Assembly (NCBI GenBank): GCA_002682825.1
Contig: NOKP01000002.1
Coordinates: 873,132-937,131, forward strand
DNA length: 64,000 nucleotides
Reading direction: 5' to 3'
From: Neonectria sp. B-13
Lineage: Eukaryota > Ascomycota > Sordariomycetes > Hypocreales > Nectriaceae
Within the stretch, counting starts at the first letter, position 1, and each line of letters begins with the position of its first letter. Shown in pieces: positions 22,345 through 34,051 of this stretch. Both the position numbers and the translations under genes were made by a program. The notes under the pieces were generated by a model, which searched no databases, had not been told where the DNA came from, and saw only the letters and a list, made by a program, of their open reading frames with translations.

Positions 22345-23414
22345 TCACCCTCGATGCTCGCCCTTAGACATGTATTCTTCATATTGTAGGTCTGGCTGTC
22401 CCTCCCAGTAGAGCGTTTCTGGATCGCTCGAGTTGTCGAATGTGTATTTCGCGCTTTCCTCAGGGATGAAGACCTTTTGCAACCCATTCGCTGCTGCAGC
22501 CTCGGCAAGTAGCTGACACTGACAAGCACGCTCCATAAGAGTCATCAAGAAGCATGCCTCATCAACCGTCGAGCCAACTGTGAGAAGGCCATGGTTTTGC
22601 AGAATCATGCCCTTGCCTTTCGATCCTATTTTTTGTCAACATACGTTTTCACAGAATGCAGGTACTCGTAAACGTACCTAGGGCGGCACCAATTCGGTCA
22701 CCTTCTTCCTGTGTGAGTACAACACCTCCGAAGTCCTGCAAGCTATCAGTATTGCAATATTTAGGAATCGTGGGAAAATCGAACTTGATACACAGCCTGG
22801 GCGTCACCATACAGGTAAGCAGCATCTTGAGTAATCATTTCCAGAGGCCGTCCGAAAGCACTCCATGCCATACCGTGGATACTATGTGTATGACACGCAG
22901 CCATAACGTCTGGTCGAGCCTTATGAACAGCGCTGTGAATCAGGAAGCCTGCAGCATTCGCTGGCCGGCTCATGTTTCCTGACAAGGAAAGTTCAGCGCA
23001 AAATACGGATAGGAGTAGGTAATGGGGATCTTACCGCCAATTGGCGTACCCTCATAGTCGACAAGGATCATGTCGCTCGCCTTTAGCAGACCGAAGTGCA
23101 CTGCTAATGGGTTCTAGAACGGATAAGCCTTGCGTTTCTCGTCCAGGTCCTCTTGTTGTCGACATATCGCTTACTGTCCAAAATGTGTGTGGATTCTCTG
23201 GATCTCGCACAGAGATGTGGCCGGCCATGCCGTCAGTATACCCCAACCGTGCGAAGACGCGGAAAGCGAGCGCCATCTTTTCCAGCATCCATTGTCTTTG
23301 TGCGGCAAAGGTAGAGTGACTGGGGATACCAGGAAGGCAAACGCCCTGAGATATAAGCTGCAAAGGTGTTTTCCCAACCTTCTGGGCTTCATCTGACAGC
23401 GCGGAAGGGGCCAT
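22345..23414 (-). CDS. class II aldolase/adducin domain protein, five exons, 280 aa
   Basis: Exons (minus) are 23414-23175, 23113-23035, 22978-22794, 22735-22678 and 22625-22345; all phases match. The order is that of the fold: GYTDGMAGHISVRDP, then DMILVDYEG, then the zinc-ligand segment ACHTHSIHGMAWSAFG, then FGGVVLTQEEGDRI across exons 4-5, and QNHGLLTVGSTVDEA with the last metal His. Relatives are fuculose-phosphate-type aldolases and fungal proteins of unknown substrate. The ATG at 23414 gives the usual family length. An in-frame ATG at 23576 would add 54 residues that look like a mitochondrial leader (Arg/Ser-rich, few acidic residues). The 684-nt upstream region is shared with the divergent dioxygenase gene. 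Confidence 0.88.
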
Positions 23415-24098
23415 AATCGATGTTGGAGTCGGCGTGCCTTCTTTTCCGAGAAACCTCCTGTGAATGCTGAGAGAGTCGGTTTTGAAAATTCTTGGAAAGC
23501 TGCAAAGATGCGGATCAGATCGTAATGCGTTTATAACACTGCGTTCACAAAGCCTGCGGCTGACCAAAGTCGCCACAAATTGAACGAATGCCGAGTCGCC
23601 AAGAGGGGCCTAACCATTCATGGAAACAAGGTGCGATATGCAGCCGAAGGTGCAGCGCGTTGCAAAATTTCGTATTGCAATGGCCAATAAGAGTGCTGCT
23701 GAGCTTCTCCGTTGTAATCATCGTGTTATTTAGCTAAAACGAGTCTAGCTTTCGGTGGTAAACGGGACGCAATACATCATCACTACACGGTATCAGGTAA
23801 ATTAGTGCGAAGGGAATCTCCACGGCCCGTTTTTTAAGCACCAGCTCTACGATGAGAGTGATAGATCGCCGATGGTTTTGTCATCGCTCCGCTTGAAATC
23901 GTGAGATTGGGTGGGCAGCCCACGATGTACGTGATGTAGCTAGCATCTACTGTTTTCATGACACATGCAATGTTGAAGAAAAGCGTAAAGTAGTGTCCAG
24001 CATATATCCGATATTAATACTCCCCGTCCTAGCTCAACATCTCGGCAAGTTTTCGTTTGTTTGGTCAACCTATCGCCATCCTTTCACGGATCCCAAAG
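23415..24098. promoter_or_regulatory. divergent promoter, aldolase / butyrobetaine dioxygenase
   Basis: Up to 684 nt between two divergent starts, or 522 nt if the aldolase begins at 23576. No clear TATA box is found. The two genes are probably co-regulated, judging only from their arrangement. Confidence 0.35.
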
Positions 24099-25767
24099 AT
24101 GCAAGCTGTACGAAAGTTCGCGATCGCGAAAGCGATACAGCCTGGGCTCGGAAACTTGTCGCTCAGACGAGGACTGTCAACCACGCAATGCTGGTCGCCC
24201 GAGCAGAGCTTCAGAGCCACGGGTCAGAGAGCGGCAGTACCGAATGTACGTAGGCATATTTTGCTTCCATACTTGTATGGCCAATAACAAAACTGACAGG
24301 CTCCGTCGAAGCAATCGTTGAGAACACCAACAACCGCGAATCGTTCCTTGTCCTCGACACATGTCGGGAATGCTGTTGCTGCAGCAGAAGGAATAACTGA
24401 GCAGGATTTCTCGACGGATCAATCTTCGTCAAGAGTACCCGTTCTGATTGATGGGAAGAGAGCTGATTTCTCAGCTGTACTCCTACGTGACTCGTGCTCG
24501 TGCCCATTATGCGTGCACGAGTCGAGCAAGCAAAGGCTGTTTTCGACTGCCGACATACCAGCAAATATTCAAGCTCGAGCTGTAGAAGTCGACGCTGCCT
24601 CGGACACAGTGAGCATCAAGTGGAAGACTGATGCACCCGGTTATAGTGAAGAGCACACTACAAAGCTAGGCATGGCAGCTCTGCGACAACTCAGCCAGAC
24701 AGGCTCCCTTACTGGCTCAGAAAGGGACTCTCTTAGGTCTCAAGCTTTGTGGAGCCAAGAACCTCTCAACCTGCCAGACTATGACTACAACACGTACATG
24801 GAAGACGATGGAACTCTTTACAAACTCATGAATCAGCTCCGTACCGACGGACTGGCGTTTGTAGTCAATGTCCCCGGCATTGAAGAGTCTGTGTCTTCCA
24901 TAGCCACCCGTATCGGACCAGTCAAGGACACGTTCTATGGCTATACGTGGGACGGTAGGCCTATTGACGCTATCCCCGATATCTCAGGCTCAGCTAACAC
25001 CAGTGGCAGTCCGCACCGTTCCGTCGGCAATCAACGCCGCATACACGTCGCACGATCTAGGTTTCCACACGGACCTGCTATACTTCCAGCAACCACCACA
25101 TGTTCAACTTCTCCACTGTGTCCAGTCTGCTTCCTCAGGAGGGGCCAGCGTATTTGCAGATGCCTACAAGGCGGCAGTGGATTTGTTTCACACGGATGTG
25201 GACGCATTTGAGACACTTGCGACAGTCCCCGTGAACTACCACTATAACCATCCAGATTCGAATGTGTATCGCACAACCAAGCCGGTCATCGATCTCCGCC
25301 CCCTTCGCATCGGCGACAAATTTTACACCCGTGTTCAAGACTACATCAAGGACTGGCACGAGCTGAATATTCGAAATGGGGGACCTGGATGGACGGAACG
25401 TGCGCTTATCGACTGTATGGACAAGATAAACTGGGGACCTCCATTTCTCGCACCCTTTTCCAACCACCAGGATCCCATGCAGCAGGAACAGTTTGGTCAG
25501 CCTGCTCTCTCAGTATTGAACAGCAAAGTCGATCGGTGGCACCAGGCTGCTGTGAAGTTCAATGCTCTATTGCAGCGCCAAGAGTACCTGTACGAGCGGA
25601 AGATGAAATCCGGGGAGTGTGTCTTGTTTGACAACACAAGGACACTGCACTCCAGAAGGGCGTTCGAAATGGCTGACATTGGAAAGCCAAGATGGTTGAG
25701 GGGCACCTATGTCGACAAGGACCCTTGCCTCAGCAAGTTGCGTGTGTTGCAGAACAAGTTTGGGTAG
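24099..25767 (+). CDS. gamma-butyrobetaine dioxygenase-like enzyme, 519 aa
   Basis: Exons are 24099-24245, 24300-24954 and 25010-25767. Exon 1 encodes an Arg/Ser/Gln-rich leader (LRRGLSTTQCW) typical of mitochondrial import. Next comes the small N-terminal zinc domain with LRDSCSCPLC (Cys115, Cys117, Cys120), characteristic of gamma-butyrobetaine and trimethyllysine dioxygenases. The Fe(II)/2-oxoglutarate TauD fold follows. Its iron ligands are His287 and Asp289 in GFHTD and His481 in RTLHSRR, with the arginine that binds 2-oxoglutarate close behind. The established family reaction hydroxylates gamma-butyrobetaine to L-carnitine. It sits beside choline-oxidation genes, so another betaine could be the substrate. 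The length is longer than animal enzymes, as often in fungi, mainly in the N-terminal region. Confidence 0.9.
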
Positions 25768-26272
25768 GTGAAAAGAGATCGGGTTTATGGAAATGCGCTG
25801 ACAAGAAAGGTTCTGAGAGACTCTCACATTGCGAGGTCTGTGGCATGGCGAGGCTGTGGACAGCGAGATGCTGCCTCTAATCGCAAATCCAACGGATACT
25901 TCTAGCTTTCGTACAACTCCTCAAGGTGGTTACAATTTTAGTCGAGAAGAAATGAGGGATAGTTTGGCGATTGGCTGTCTCTGGGAGGATGGCACGAGCT
26001 TCATGTTTCTACCTAAGAACCATTTAGCTCGAGTACGTAGCCATTTCGAACGTACTTATAATACACTTCCACTAAGGTGTTGAAGAATCAATGGGCATTG
26101 ATCACGTGATTGCCTGAGCCATCGGGCCGGCCGGTTTCCGTTCCCCCTTGGCTTCCGTAAGTTAGACCTGAAAATACCGGCGCCGAATCACGCGGTGTTT
26201 CTCAACCTTACTCTGCACGATCTGTCCACCTACTACTTCACTCTCCAGCTGCCTTTCACCCCCTGGCGCGGT

Positions 26273-28457
26273 ATGGAAGCGGCGGGTTCGCTTTTGGCCG
26301 AGGGGGCCCATCCGGTGCCTATAGCCAAGCGTACTCGCAAGAGGACGGCAAAGTCGCGACAGGGCTGTGCAAGGTGCAAAGCCAGACGGGTCAGTCACGG
26401 CTCCAGTCTTGGGATTACTTTGTTCGCGTTTTTGACTCGAGTAGATTAAGTGCGATGAGAACCACCCGGCTTGCAAGAACTGTGTAAAGCTTGGCTGCCA
26501 GTGTCCCGGGTTTCAGCAGCAGTTACGCTGGTCTCAAAGGCATGAGCAGTTCTCGACGACGAAGTCGCTCATTGAGACATGTCCCGATCAATCTAACCAT
26601 CACGATGCTCCTCCACGCGGAAGTCAAGTGGCCGAGAATCTTTCAAGTGCCTCAAATGCTTCACACGGCGGACTCGATCACTTGACTGTTGACGCTGATC
26701 CTTACGGGCCACCTGCGATTCCGCCAGTCTGGCAAGCCGCAGATCTTTACTCCGATGCACAGCTGAGTGATAGTGCCGCATGGGACTCAAACATGGCTCA
26801 TGGGTTCTCCGACGTGTCGACATCGCAGTATGATCTACTTGCCGTGCCAGGCTCAGTGATGTTGCAGACGCCGGTCCATCTACCAACTACCTTGATCGAG
26901 TACTGGTTTCGCAGCATTTGTCCAATGCGGTCTACGTTTGACTCCGAGGTCAACTACAATCGCCAATTGGCCCAGAGTACATGGTCCACGTCAGAACCTG
27001 TCTTCTATACCATGCAGGCCATGTCGGCGGCCTGCCTTGTGGACAGCATGCCCCAGCTCAGCGAGACCCTGCCATCGCTGAGAGCACAAGCTACTGCAGC
27101 CATTGATCGGGGCATATCTCAAGTGCGCACATCATGGCTACCCAGAGTCACAGTTGATTTGGTCTTTGCCGTCTTTGCGTTGGGAACTTCGTTGCATTGG
27201 ACTGCCCCTGCCCTTCCAGAGCATCCGTGGCTGGAATCGGCTCGCGAGTTGCTTTCCACTTGGAGTGTGCAACTCTCGGCGGCAGACGTACTGCTGCACG
27301 CTTATTTCTGCCAGGCGCTGACTTACTGGGAAATGCTTCTTGCCGCAGTGGGTCGTGGCTCGATCCCCGCCAAAGTTGATGGGAAGCGGCGACAATACCA
27401 AGGCAGGCTTTGCAAGGCGATGCAGTTGCCGGATGACAATTGTGATGCTGTCTTCCAGGAGCCGCCGCCTTCCGATCCAGGCCAGAACGTGCTAGGAACG
27501 CGGCCTAATTCTTGGTGTGGCGTTTCGAATGAGGTGATCGACGTCTTCGGGCAAGTATTGGCTCTGTGTCGCAGCGTGTGCCACCATAATAAGACTAGAA
27601 ATGCCCCGACGGTCGCAATGGCGAGCAACGCGCTCTGTGACATATCGTTCGCGCACGAGTTGCAAAGAGAGCTATTGGCTATGGATTTTGCCATTCTCGT
27701 TCTCATGGAAGAAGTGCAAGGGTTTTCCGTCCAGACGCAAGACGACAATACGCCCATCTCTCACCTGTTGCAGACCGCGGAGGCATACCGTCAAGCCGCG
27801 CTTTTACAGCTGCACTTGACCTTCAGTGATCTTGCCATGGTACCACAAGAGACGCGTGCTGGCTTCATCTTTCCTGAAGCGATGCCCAACGACACGATAG
27901 ACGATACCATCGGGAACGAGCAATCTCGCGCAAAATTCCTCCTCACATCGACCCTGCAACTTGTAAATACCCTCGAGCAGATCCCTGCCGAGTCGGGCTC
28001 AAGGTCTATCCATCCAATGTTGTACCTTTCCGCGGCCGCCGGCCTCAGATTTGACGGATCCCGACACGGCATTCACTTGGCTAGCGGGCCTGAATCAGTT
28101 GTTGGCTTGTCCAGTGCCTCCGCCTTGGAATGGGAACCCTCCGCCTTACAGCCTTCGCGCGACGCTGCGCAGCCGGCATTGTCCCAACCCGAAAATCCTT
28201 GTCAGTACACGTCGGACCCGGTACATGTCTCAGATACGTTCATCTCGCAATCAACTTTGGAGGTATCCCGAGCGCGACGTCTTGTCTGGACGCGACTCAA
28301 TGGCCTGCAGCAGACGCTGCCACATAAAGCGAGCGATAGTGCGCTGCAACTTGTTAAAGCCATATGGCTAGAATACGATAGTCTGCAACCAGGCTGTTCC
28401 GGTGTTCATTGGCTCGATATATTGAGAGAGACCGGATCAGGAATGATGTTGTGGTAA
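26273..28457 (+). CDS. Zn2Cys6 transcription factor, 709 aa
   Basis: Exon 1 is 26273-26389 and exon 2 is 26445-28457. The intron splits the zinc cluster, as is common in fungi. The TAG acceptor at 26442-26444 restores CARCKARRIKCDE; the later AAG would lose two residues. The full cluster is CX2CX6CX6CX2CX6CXC-like, through ACKNCVKLGCQCPG at about residues 50-63. Basic residues (KRTRKRTAKSR) precede it. The remaining 640 residues form a helical middle region like that of other fungal regulators, with a Ser/Gln-rich stretch near the C-terminus. It lies 505 nt after the dioxygenase gene, at the end of the amine-metabolism block, and is the natural candidate for its activator; this is inferred from position. 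Confidence 0.87.
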
Positions 28458-28650
28458 TGAATGTTGACAATCAGCGTCAGAGTGCATACGGCCAAAACTC
28501 GATGCCTTGCTACTAGAACGGCTTGTGAACCCAGCTTGCTGTCGTGCTGAGCACTACAAACGTTTCCCTACAAGATAATAAGCCTACTTATAATTGAACC
28601 TGAAAGCGTCCCTCTTTTACGATTAACCCACCCAGCCACAACATAGAATC

Positions 28651-29607
28651 ATGGGCCTCGTCTCAAAGCGAGGGATGCACGTTCATCTTTTGGACCACGT
28701 CAACAAATCTGAGAAGCAAGATCCCTTCTTTGCCTCACTCGAAGGAAATTTCACCTCAGATATCTCAGGTCACCGGCAGTTCGGAATATCTGTTCAGGGA
28801 ACCGCCAACTTATGCTCAGACGATTCTCTCGTTATGGACAATAGCGAGGACCGAAGGCCCGGAAGTTAGTCTTCTCCAAGCGAACTATCATGGAAACGAA
28901 AGTATTTCCTGTGGAAGCAAACCGGACGCTTCTGTATCCTCCTTGTCGGATTCGGCAGCGCTGCTGCCACAACACTCAAGACAGAGGCCGGTTCAGTTTC
29001 GTTCAGAGGTGGAGGTGTCCGCCTTGGAGCTTGTTTGTATCTTAATCCATGAAGAGGTCATCGACCGCACCGTGAAAGCTGCAAAGGATACCGAGTACGC
29101 TGTCATATACACAGGACTCAGCGTGAGTAATTCATGTGGATGAGAGTACCTTTTGAAAGATCTGTGAGCTAACAAATGGATTTAGGGTGAATGGGAAAGT
29201 GAAGATTTCAATAGAGACTATGTGGACTTGTCCAATTCCGTCACATTGATGAAAAGGTGGGACAAGTCTGCTGGAAGGCGATGGTGGTAAATCGCACAAA
29301 CATGCCGATCTCAATGCAATGGGCTTCGACTGTGCCAGTTATTTTACAGGCTTAGTGTGGATCGGAGATTCTCCGAGTCTATGCTTCACCTACCAATCCG
29401 CGACTCATACGGCCTTTTCAGGAACTCGAAGATCTCGAGAAGGGTTTCCTGCTCCCAGGTGAAGAACAAGAGGTTGATATACAGCTAGATACGTATACAA
29501 TATTGCACTGGCATGGCAAAGAAGAAAGATGGTGTGCAATGAGTGGCACTTACTTCATTTTGTTTGCGGAGGTCCAAAAGCAAGTGAGGAGGTGGCGCAG
29601 TGTGTAG
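28651..29607 (+). pseudogene. relic of a GH3 beta-glucosidase
   Basis: Three pieces of one gene remain in order. From about 28730 a PA14-domain piece reads FGISVQGTANL and ends in a stop at 28869. A second frame carries EEVIDRTVKAAKDTEYAVIYTGL, followed by a 5' splice site at 29122 and an acceptor near 29185, and then GEWESEDFNRDYVDL; this is the classic C-terminal GH3 segment with its intron still visible. From 29412 a fibronectin-III-like piece reads FQELEDLEKGFLLPGEEQEV through SGTYFILF and stops at 29607. The whole N-terminal catalytic barrel is missing and frames shift between the pieces, so no enzyme can be made. Confidence 0.8.
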
Positions 29608-30944
29608 AATGGTTCCTAGATATTCCGAGTACGATTTGGTGGATGGATTTGTAGAATAATGCTAGATCGAAGCAATGTAGCCATAAGTTGGACCAACAAG
29701 ACAAAGAGTAGATAGAAACAATGCTCCCATTTCTCCACTCCCTTTGGTGGAAACATAACAAAATACTTTAGAGAACTCTTCTTGTAAAGGGGAATTGTCG
29801 GGACTCAGGAGGCACTCAATACTACTAATAGCGCTGTATTTTACCGATTAAGCATAACTCTGGCGAGTAAATCCTGCTACCGTGGGTAAAATCGTATCTT
29901 AGAATAGGGAGGCATTTGCCTTAATCTTTGACGACAGGTCGGCGACGCTATAGAGTGCTTAGTTGAGCATCCGGCACGTCAAGCATGGTAGGCATTTATA
30001 CGTCTGCTCCGATTGTCATAATGCGATTCTAAATGGGAGGTTGGAAGGAACAGCGTGTATCCGTAAGCGGTTGTTCATGGTGGTTACAAGGGTCCGGGTG
30101 CGTTCCATGTGTGGCGGAACTCAATTCAGGTAATGTCAGAGCTTATTTGACTGCCATGGACCCGTAGATGACGTTTCAATAATTGACTGTAGAGAATTAG
30201 AATGGAAAATGAAATATTTCAAGACGAGAAGTAATTATGGAAAACCAAGAGCATGCCTGAGAATTCATGGAGCTACTGAGCTGTTACGAGGATGTCTTCT
30301 TTATCGACGTCTTCTCCTAGGAGAGTGAGATATCCCACACTTTAGTGGAGGCGCAGTCAGCGACCATGCATAACCGTAGATGCCCACGACTGAAAGCACA
30401 CAGGAGACAAAGCCTATGGCGAAAGGAGAAAATGCCAAACTCTCTCTACGGCTGGGAAGTCCAGGCATGGGTCTGGAGAGTCCTTTCAATGCCGTCTACA
30501 GCCATCCACTCCCAGGAAGAATTAGGCTTTGGCAAACCCTGGGAGCAGATGCAAGTCATAAACATCAAGAGACCAGATCCACTGGGCGGGTAATGGCGGG
30601 TCCTGGCTTCTTAAGACGGTATCCCTTGTTCATCACAGACGTCGACGATGGTACAAGGCCAGAAGGGTGGTGTTTCGGAGAAAGCAGATTTCGGAGAAAG
30701 CAGACTCTGCTGGGTGCTCAGGTACGTATGGAAAGATGAAAGGAATATAAACCGTCTGCATCTCTACTCTTGTCGAGACACTTTCCTTCCAAGCTCACTC
30801 TCACACACGTCATCAGTATTGTCTCGGTGCCTTCAGCAACAAACACCATCACATCTTCATCATCTTCTCGAAGCCATTCTCACCACAATTCTCATTCTCC
30901 TCTGCGTCATCATCATCCTCTTTTTGTTCTTCCTTTTAATCATC
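29608..30944. other. intergenic region and 5' leader of next gene
   Basis: Only short frames, none with a motif. The last 150 nt are C/T-rich with many CATCAT runs, which fits the 5' UTR of the gene starting at 30945. Confidence 0.45.
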
Positions 30945-31832
30945 ATGAACAACAACAACCAACACGTGCAATGGCCCTCAGACGCCGCCTTGTCCGTGGC
31001 GGCGGCAAAGAGAGAGCTTAACGAGAGACGTCTGGCTGAGAACGAAAAGATCAACATGAAGAGGAAGGAGAAGCGGGCCGCTCGTGCTGTCCGGGAGAAA
31101 CAGAAGAAGAAAGAGAAGGAGCAGCTGGAGGCCGCGATGAAGCCTTCAATTCCAGGCAGACAGTCGGAAGCTCTCCACGTGACTCGCACTGGCACTCGAC
31201 ACATCGCTTCCAATCGACGACACGCGGCTCCTCTGGCTTATCAACAACACACGGCTCCTCCTTTGACTTCCGCTCAACAGTACCCAGCTCCCACTCTGGC
31301 TTCCACTCCACACACGGCTCCTCCATACATGGAACAACCAGCTCCCGGATACATGACACAGACGAATTCTGGATACTTGGCACAGACGACTAATGGATAC
31401 ACGGCTCCTACATATACGGACTCTTCACACATGGCTCAGATGGCTCCCTCTGGATACATGGCTCAATCCGCATACGAGCCTCTCGCCGCATACATGCCGT
31501 CGGTTGCTACATCGCAGCCCCAAGTCGACCAATTCTCTCTGGATCCCGCCACTTTCTCTTCCACATCTTCGCCCTATTTCGCAGACCAAAGCCAGTTCTC
31601 GAACCTGAACCTCTTCTCGGCTCCCGCACAATGGGAAAACCTAGGCACAGGCAACTGGGGCCCTACACCGGACGTGAACATGAACATGCTGGGCGTTACC
31701 ACCATGGCCAACAACAACAGCAATTTCATGTACGAGGGCTCATCCTATGACAAAGGCTTCGAGTACGTGGACGGTGAGATGCCGGAAATGGACAATATCA
31801 ACGGCCACCTCATGTCTAATGGCTTCATGTAA
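30945..31832 (+). CDS. low-complexity protein with basic N-terminal helix, 295 aa
   Basis: The ATG at 30945 is the first start after a pyrimidine-rich leader; the frame is open further upstream but with leader-like codons. Residues 15-60 are a highly charged Lys/Arg/Glu segment (KRKEKRAARAVREKQKKKEK), probably a long helix. The rest is disordered: a Pro/Thr/Ala/Tyr/Gln-rich part with repeated GYMTQ, GYLAQ and GYMAQ motifs, then an Asn/Met/Ser-rich tail. The basic segment resembles the DNA-contact half of a bZIP, but no leucine zipper follows, so I do not call one. A nuclear or RNA-binding role is possible. No introns are needed. Confidence 0.6.
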   Translation: MNNNNQHVQWPSDAALSVAAAKRELNERRLAENEKINMKRKEKRAARAVREKQKKKEKEQLEAAMKPSIPGRQSEALHVTRTGTRHIASNRRHAAPLAYQQHTAPPLTSAQQYPAPTLASTPHTAPPYMEQPAPGYMTQTNSGYLAQTTNGYTAPTYTDSSHMAQMAPSGYMAQSAYEPLAAYMPSVATSQPQVDQFSLDPATFSSTSSPYFADQSQFSNLNLFSAPAQWENLGTGNWGPTPDVNMNMLGVTTMANNNSNFMYEGSSYDKGFEYVDGEMPEMDNINGHLMSNGFM

Positions 31833-32141
31833 GGACCGGGAATTGTGGAGCGAGACATTGGGAATTGGTGCATCGGTGGCATACAACATCGTGGAAATGG
31901 AGCATCGAGAATGGGGCGTTGGTCAGGAGTATGAGAGCATGGAAGTATTATGAATTTAGGACGTCGAGACACTGGGGTTCGTCGAACAGGATACTATACA
32001 CAGACAGAACTCCCATGTTTGGGTCAGTGACAGGGAAGAAACACTTTAATGCATGGTTGCTTGCCATACAATATTGGGCGTGAGTGTACTCGCTAGTAGC
32101 CCATCCTGAACACCCATCGGGGTTTGCCAGTAGTCCCGAGT

Positions 32142-33716
32142 CTATCCATGGCCACTTAACGAGGCGTACTCCTTGGGGAATGACCTCAGTTGAGAACAAA
32201 AGTTAGGAAAATTTGACGACTCTGGAAGGTTTCTGACATATGGAGGTATGAAATGTCTCGCCATTTCCGTGTTCTGAAAGTTGTCTTCTTCGTAGTGGGA
32301 GTGGTTCTGCAAGGTTGATAAGGGGAAATCATCCCCTGTTACGATCACCATTCCTGTTCTCCCTATGGGGTGGGTGTTCAGCCCGACCAAGGGGTGGATG
32401 TGGTCCTTGAAAGGGTGATCCTCTTCGTTGTTGATGGTCAAGTTGGCTATCATCCAACGGACTCCGGTGTCGGCGGCGAAGCCCTGAGCATGATAGTAGG
32501 CAGCGCCTTCTAGGTCATTTGGGTCCTGGGGGCCATATAATTTATGAAATTCGCTGGTGTCGCGCACGCCAAGCCCCCTCATGCCTTCCCACGTAAACTG
32601 CTGGTTGGGTTGTGGGTGCTTATGCCTGCGGTTCCAGATCTGATCGGGCGCGTCTGTAGTCCTTCGATCCACCACTCGGAAGAGATAGTCACTAAGCCCC
32701 GCATTGCCTTGTCTTGTCTACGTTGACGTCCGTGAACCCAAGTTGATTCGGTGATGTGATGCTAAGCCCAGCTGGGGTCAATGGCGTGTGCCAAACGTTC
32801 ACGATGCATTGAAATGGTACTGCATCAGTTTGATTGCTTGACGTTGCATCAAGTTGTGTTCAACGTGGATATGCAAATATTGCTATCCGCCCCGGGCTGT
32901 GGCCACGACACTTGTGCTGCGCGAATGCCAGTCGAACTTATTGTATATAGAAAGAACCCATTTCATAGCCCGATGCTGAAGTTCGAAGATGGGGACCGTG
33001 TCTGGCCGCTGGCCGTCGTTGGAAAAGCTTGTTGGGACTGGCGACTAGAGCTCGTAGTGTGTCAAGCATACAACTACTCGGATGTTCAGGAGAATATCAT
33101 ATGTAGGAAGGCATCCGCCGAAGCTTATATGTGTATAAACGCTCAATTCTACGGTTCCATGCGATCGACGCAGAGTGCCACATCACGTCCCATGGGACAC
33201 TCATACGCGAGTACGAGGCAGGCCAAGTGTTCAAGACCACCAACGCTCTGTCAATACTGGGATTGCACTGAAGAAGGTCCACTGTTTCGTCACACTCTCC
33301 TCCTCCTCAGTGACTCGGTATGCAGCAGGAGTGAGAGCACCGAACTCGTGGAGAAAGGAAACGGGGTACAGAAAATTAGCCATGTGCTCCGCTTTGTCCA
33401 GGAAGGCCTTGCCAATGATCTTCTCGACAGATCGGTGGAACAGGACATTGGAGGTAGCTCAAGCAGCTAACCCAGGGGCGGAGTCCGCTGGCCCGGAGGG
33501 GATCTACCCTCCAGTGGGGATGAAAATACTGTGTTTACCCTGGGTCTTCGACTCGATGGCGAGTCGCAGATATCTCAGCAGGTTGTGAGCTTCCATATGG
33601 TCGTCTCGCAATTTCTGGGGGCCTGGGTAGAGCATGAGGGCGGAGTGGTCGTCTGGGTGGTTATCGATGACAGTGCATTGCTTGTCGTGGTTTGCAGAGA
33701 CTCGCTGTGACGACAT
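32142..33716 (-). CDS. hypothetical multi-exon gene, structure unresolved
   Basis: Several protein-like blocks lie in order on the minus strand. 33716-33508 starts with ATG, with HSALMLYPGPQKLRDDHMEAH inside, and ends at a possible donor, GTAGAT. About 33450-33240 holds AEHMANFLYPVSFLHEFGAL. About 33282-33097 contains LNTWPASYSRMSVPWDVMW. 32700-32142 is a well-formed 3' exon (YLFRVVDRRTTDAPDQIW to the stop) preceded by a TAG acceptor. I could not join all blocks in one frame with normal splice sites, so the gene may be decayed or my exon limits may be wrong. No family is recognised. The competing + strand frame (32781-33470) looks less protein-like. Confidence 0.35.
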
Positions 33717-34051
33717 CTAGGGAAGTGGTGAGGGCGAGACAAAAGAGTGGCTTTCGAAGCCTTACGAGCTGGGATATGGGAATCGTTGGTCGGACTGGTG
33801 GCTCCTCAAATCTTCCTGAAGAATTACTAGCGAATTGCTAACTGAGAAAATCAAGTCCCAGGCTCGCTCTGGGAAACTGCTCGACCCCTTCGTCTGATTG
33901 CTCTCGTTAATTGTTCTGTACAACGGACGAATTATTACATGTGTAGTTCCAAGCTGTCGGTAGATGTATGTAACTACCTTAGATGTAAGACATTGGAAGA
34001 GCCTGTTACAACCAACAAGTACGAACACCCAGCAACAAGAAACCTCAGCCA

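Noticed and set aside
13770..28457. Secondary-metabolite cluster
   Set aside because: No polyketide synthase, peptide synthetase, terpene cyclase or prenyltransferase is present; the enzymes fit primary amine metabolism better.
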